NCBI GenBank assembly: GCA_030762175.1
Contig: CM060846.1
Location: forward strand, 238,814,012-238,878,011
Origin: Metallyticus violacea
Taxonomy: Eukaryota; Arthropoda; Insecta; Mantodea; Metallyticidae
Direction of reading: 5' to 3'
Length of the DNA stretch: 64,000 nucleotides
The position numbers and the translations under genes were made by a program. Below the pieces are notes generated by a model. The model saw only the letters and a list, made by a program, of their open reading frames with translations, was not told where the DNA came from and ran no database searches. Each line of letters opens with the position of its first letter. Positions within the stretch are counted from its first letter, which is position 1. Positions 59,430-64,000 of the stretch are shown here, piece by piece.

Positions 59430-62400
59430 TTTTTCAAACCAATAACAAACATCACATTCAAAAAGGAATATGTGCATATTTTTGTGCTTGTCAAATACTG
59501 TACTGCTGCTATGAATATGGAAACCATCTTATCTGTGGAGAAGTGCAAATAGTGCTCCTGTGAAACAATGTATATTTAGAAATCGAACTGTAACTTCAGG
59601 TTTGTAGCTTTTTGAGAAATGCTGTCCATGAGTCTAAATGTTTTACTGCAACTACTGACTGGGTCCTCATAAGGATGCTGTTTTTAATTAAAATCTCTAT
59701 ATGTAGTTTTTAAAATCCTGCATAGATTTGCAAGAATTTCAACATTGGTTATGGGTTTTTAATTGGTAGCATACTAATATGCATGTTAAAGGTAATTTTA
59801 AAATATGTCATGTTTAATAGAAGAAAATATAGTTTCTGGTAGTTCCGAAAAATATGAGCATAGGTAGAACATAATTATGTTATGACCTTTTTATTCTATG
59901 CAGAATTTTGCAAAAAATATTTTTTAAACATCCATTCTGGGGCGTATGTAGTGCTGCCTTAGTTAATGCAAGCAGTAGTCCAGCAGACCAATAAAATGTA
60001 AAATTACATGAAGCATTGATACATGTTGCATGAAGTCTCTCTACAGGGTTTGTTCTTTTTCCTGAACTTCTGGGTTTCAAAGGACATTACACATTAATTA
60101 CCCATTACAAACAATGAAGTGATAAAAGGAGTACTAGTTATCAATGACATTCTCCTCTGATTAGAATAAAACAGTAGATAAGTATCACAATTTTGCTATA
60201 TATTTAGAACTAACTAAAAAATATCCTTCTGGTTAATTTGAATTAAGGAAATGTATTTTTTCATTGTAGGCCAACAGTTAATTGTAATCTGTGCTTTATA
60301 CAGCTTAAAAAAGTGAAATACAGAATAAAGAAAAATGGTTTTAAAAAAAAAAAAGACATTTCAACTGTATAAACAATGTTTATTTTTCTCCTAATACATA
60401 CACAAAATTGTAAGAATAAGAAATTATGAAACTGCAGTATTTATAAGAATTAGAGATAATGGGGATGGAGAATCATAATTTGTTTATTTTGGTATATCCC
60501 TTTGTTCTTTATATGTTCATATTTTAAGTTGCTACTAATATAGAGGTTTGAAGATTTGTTTACAGTATTAAGCATTATGCTAGGTTGTAACACGAAATAT
60601 TGATAACAGCATACATCATAAATTAGGGTTTCTTTCAAAGAAGGCATAGCCTTCAGCCTGCCCCTCCACCCTTATGTTCAGCTCTTAGGAAATACTTTAT
60701 TTGGTCCTAAAGAGCTGAAAGTACACATCTTTCTTATTCAAGTATGAGTATTGCATATATTTTTATTGACATTCCAAGGAGCTAGAATTGAGTACAGGCT
60801 CTTAGTATATGTTTGTCAACATTGTTAAATATGAGTTATTGAACAGTGCATATAAAATAAATGCATATTTTAAGAATTTCCTATATCAATCACTTGATTA
60901 AGAAGGCTAAAAGCTACAGTTGATGAGCATGAAGTAAATTCTTTTGTTTAAAAGTATGTAAGAGGCCAAGTTAGCACATCTTTAACATGACTTGTTAAGT
61001 ACCTAGTTGATTAGTTCTACTCCAAAGAACATGTGTTTGCCAGTTTGGATTACAAAGACTTAAGAAAATAGAAAAAAAAATCTATTAGGTGATATTTTCA
61101 GAATATGTTGCAGATAAAACAGAAAAAATGTGTTGCAGCAGAATTATTACTTTAACTACCCAAATTTTAGATCAGAGTTTTTCTAAGTTTTTTAGGTTTA
61201 TGGCAAAGTACAGACAAGAATTGGTTAAAAATCAGATTTCTGTTAGAACACTTTCAGAAACTATAAGTTTGTTATCTAGCATTTATTTAGGAAGTAGTAT
61301 CATGAAATAATAAGTAGGGAGTGAATGCAAGCAGGTTAGAAATGGCTGTATTTTTAAATAACACTGGACAATAAATTTTTAAATTTTGTTTCCAAAATTA
61401 AACCTGTCTGTAACTATGCAGTGTATGGTGGTGAATATAATACGGTGATTAAGTTGTCTGTTTGGCTGCAGTTGATGGAAAAATGTAATCATGTTTTTTA
61501 TGAAAATATGTTTAATATTGTGTATTCTGTGACCCACTGTCTCTTATATTGACTAAATCCACTTTCTATTTGATTCCGTTTTTGTAAATGATGAATGTTT
61601 TGCCAACAGCCAAGCTGTTTTAAAAGAAAGAATGGAATTACGCAAATGCGTCTAGGGTACTTAGCATCTGAAGTAATCTGATATGTAAGGGAAAATTTCA
61701 GAATGACTTTTCTGAGGCAACATGTGATGACCAGAGTTTGAACCTGGGCCCACCTGTTGGCAGACAGACATACTAGCATTTAATACTGGCAATGAACTTC
61801 TTTGCTTCTCTGTTGTTTTCCAGTTAAGAAGCATCTCTAGTAAATAACCAGCAATCATTTTGCACTCCACTTTCCTTGGTACATTTCATTATGGTCAGTA
61901 TTTGTTTGTGTTTGTGGCACAATAGCCAGCCCATATATTTTAGGGGAAAAACTCAACGTGAGATTCTGAAAAATGCAATTTAAGGGTTATGTTGCAACCC
62001 AATTTGTGATAGAATTACATCAGTCATTACAATCTCCTCATAATTTTCTACCTTTTGAATTGCCAAGAATTTGTATGAAACTTCTTGGAAAGCTTTTATG
62101 CTTCCTTAACATCACTTCAAAGGTGTTTTTAAAGGACAATATCTTGAAAATGTTGCAATTACTATGAACCAACAATCCCTGTTTTGTATTTACCTCGATT
62201 TTTCTGGAAAATTTGTAAATAGATATTTAAATGCCTCTCCATCTCATTTCAACTATTTAATACTTTTTTGCATGAAACCACATTTGATATGAAGAGGAGA
62301 AAGCACGATTTTCTCAGATTCTGATATAGGTTTGTGGTGAATATTTCTTTACTGTCCATTTTGCAAATGAGGTAACACTGGTTTGTGCATCCTTTGAAAT

Positions 62401-62728
62401 CTACCTATTGCATTTATTGCAATACAGCATTAATGTTCATAACAATCATGCACAAATTAACTTTCATTCAGCTCTTTGACAGGGCCATTGGAATCCTTCA
62501 CCTCTGTGTGTTTGTCCTAGTGCAATTCACTGATCTCATTTTCATTTTGTTGTGGATGCATTTTGTTCAACCCAAGCACCAATTTTTCTGAATGACATAC
62601 CATACTCTGTATTCCATTATCCTTCTTGATCAAATTCAGACATCTACTGGTATTGCTGTCATTTTTGATGAGTCATGCACTTTCCTTGTGAGAAAATATG
62701 GGGTGAATTTAACACGTGTTTTATAGGT
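59032..62728 (+). other. Doa: Kinase intron (continues), mostly empty
   Basis: CpG-poor AT-rich intron. (TTG)n and (AAT)n microsatellites occur at about 59356-59430. I searched for the next kinase exon (MALKI..V..YREAA type) in all forward frames by eye and did not find it. A box B-like AGGTTCAAACTC near 61735 (reverse) is isolated. Confidence 0.6.
59377..59430. repeat. (AAT)n microsatellite
   Basis: About 16 AAT units. A frame across it is poly-Asn or poly-Ile and not a gene. Confidence 0.96.
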
Positions 62729-63028
62729 ATTGCAAGTTATTTTATTTATTTGTTTTACTTATACATGCTCTTTTACATCTCAGATCATCAGCATTCCATT
62801 CAATTCAGGGCATGAAATGGCCAATAAATTTTGCTTAGAAGCATATTCTTTTATGTGCTGTAAATCTATGACATGTTACCCATGGCTTTACCTCCCTTCC
62901 AAAGGAAGCCATACTTGGAATTTTTATGTCTGAAAAAATTAATCGATCCTGGCCAGGATTGAATCTGCATTCTTGGGTCTACGAGGCAAGTATGGTTAGA
63001 ACTATACCACCAGGATCAATTGCCAGTT
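62729..63028 (-). mobile_element. SINE-A, reverse, CpG-stripped, with 10-bp TSD (one mismatch)
   Basis: Body about 62739-63018 with a (TTTA)n tail region and the reverse head 'taccaccaggatcaa'. Flanks attgcaagtt (62729-62738) and attgccagtt (63019-63028). Only about two CpGs are left, and most CpG positions of the family read TG or CA. Confidence 0.88.
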
Positions 63029-63378
63029 TAATGGCCAGCAGTATAAATTATTGTATACTCAGAGATTGCTTAAAATTTTGAGCCTTCAGCAAACCACATA
63101 TATCATTATAAAATATGAAATCACCTTCCATAAGCAATATTATCAGGATTTCTGATGCTGATAATAAATTACACTTTCACTTTTTCAGCAAGCTAGTTGC
63201 GTTGTTGGATTCTGGAAGCTAAAGTTCTATTTTGGTTTTTTGGAAGTCCCAGGTAGTTTAATTCACTCTGGCAAACCTTGTGTTATTCAGAGGATTGAAC
63301 ATAAATAACAATGTCAGAATCTGTGTATGTAGATGATCATAGGCTTCATCTTCTGAGTCTATGGAAAATAATTCAGGA

Positions 63379-63715
63379 TGTAAGGGTAGGTTGTTTTTTT
63401 TTTCTTTTCTCCCCCCCCCCCCCCATTTATGGACATCTTTAACATCTCAGGTCATCAGCATCCCATTCAAATCAGGGTGTGAAATGGCTAACAAATTTTG
63501 CTCAGAGGCCTCTTTTTTTCAGGCTTGAGGTTCTTTATCATGCCGTAAATATAGGATGGAGGACCCATGCATTTACTTCTCTTCCAAAGTAAGCCATACT
63601 TAGGAATTATGCCCCCAAAAATCCATTGGTCCTGGCCAGTATTGAATCTGCAATCTTGAGTTTAGGAGGCAAGCATGGTTGCCACTACATCACCAGGATT
63701 GACTGTAAGGATAGG
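63379..63715 (-). mobile_element. SINE-A, reverse, CpG-stripped, C-rich tail, 12-bp TSD (one mismatch)
   Basis: Body about 63391-63703. The tail side is T9CT4CT followed by a C run of about 14, so the A tail became partly G-rich on the sense strand. Flanks are tgtaagggtagg (63379-63390) and tgtaaggatagg (63704-63715). One CpG remains in about 280 bp. Confidence 0.92.
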
Positions 63716-64000
63716 AAGTTGATCACTGTGGACAATAGGACGGGTAGCAGAATGGGTAATGCCTTCTTTATCTTATTACACATACCTTGTATTGATGGAA
63801 TAATAAAAAATGAATAATTTTCATATTGATTTGAAGCCTCCTGTCATAGAAGGCATATGGCACATAGCATCAGTAGTACCCTATTATTCAATCAAGCCAG
63901 AAGGCTGGTGTTGCAAGTCTTGCAGTAGAAGTGTGGCACCCAATATTTATCTTGGTCTCTAACACATGAAATTTGCTGAAGTATAAATTGTAAGCTCTTC
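63716..64000. other. Intron, nothing recognised
   Basis: AT-rich, no exon or repeat seen up to the window end. Confidence 0.5.

Noticed and set aside
61690..61790. Reverse tRNA-like segment with AGGTTCAAACTC
   Set aside because: Only a box B-like stretch; no box A, no cloverleaf and no second copy in the window.
1..64000. Bacterial-type features (operons, CRISPR, riboswitches) or an endogenous virus
   Set aside because: Introns, SINEs and LINEs show nuclear animal DNA. No regularly spaced repeats and no viral gag/pol/env-type or other viral blocks were recognised.

Overview
This is a window of animal nuclear DNA, most likely from an arthropod and probably an insect with a large, repeat-rich genome. 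It shows long AT-rich introns, GT-AG splice junctions, two abundant tRNA-derived SINE families, decayed LINEs, and fragments of many DNA-transposon superfamilies (mariner/Tc1, IS630-like, hAT, PIF/Harbinger, possibly MULE). There are no operons, ribosome binding sites, CRISPR arrays or genuine tRNA/rRNA genes.

The only host gene I can support is a LAMMER/CLK dual-specificity protein kinase of the Darkener-of-apricot (Doa) type on the + strand. Three exons splice in perfect phase: 56171-57202 (about 344-codon N-terminal extension, ends phase 0), 58256-58334 (start of the kinase module, phase 0 to phase 1) and 58965-59031 (glycine-rich loop LGEGTFGKV, ends phase 2). The catalytic core continues beyond 64000. 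Two further + strand coding segments also end in phase 0 and could join the same 58256 acceptor: an RS/His-rich exon at 5642-5807 and a Pro/Trp-rich candidate first exon at 24002-24298. I read the window as the 5' half of one gene with several alternative N-terminal exons spread over more than 50 kb, as is known for Drosophila Doa.

Layout: 1-13 kb is CpG-poor intron with the 5.6 kb exon and old LINE, IS630-like and Harbinger remnants. 13.1-14.5 kb is a mariner-like element with recognisable inverted repeats. 16.4-18.8 kb is a decayed non-LTR element on the - strand. 19-24 kb is CpG-rich and ends in the 24.0 kb candidate exon. 24.3-29 kb is CpG-poor intron. 29-45 kb is a transposon graveyard (hAT, DD34D mariner, IS630-like, Tc1-like, many SINEs). 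45-56 kb is mostly anonymous sequence with SINEs. 56.1-59.0 kb holds the kinase exons. 59-64 kb is CpG-poor intron with two old SINEs.

The most interesting large-scale pattern is that CpG density switches sharply just downstream of the candidate exons at 24.0 and 56.2 kb. Copies of the same SINE are CpG-stripped in the CpG-poor blocks and CpG-intact elsewhere. This looks like a germline gene-body methylation footprint that marks which parts of the locus are transcribed and methylated.
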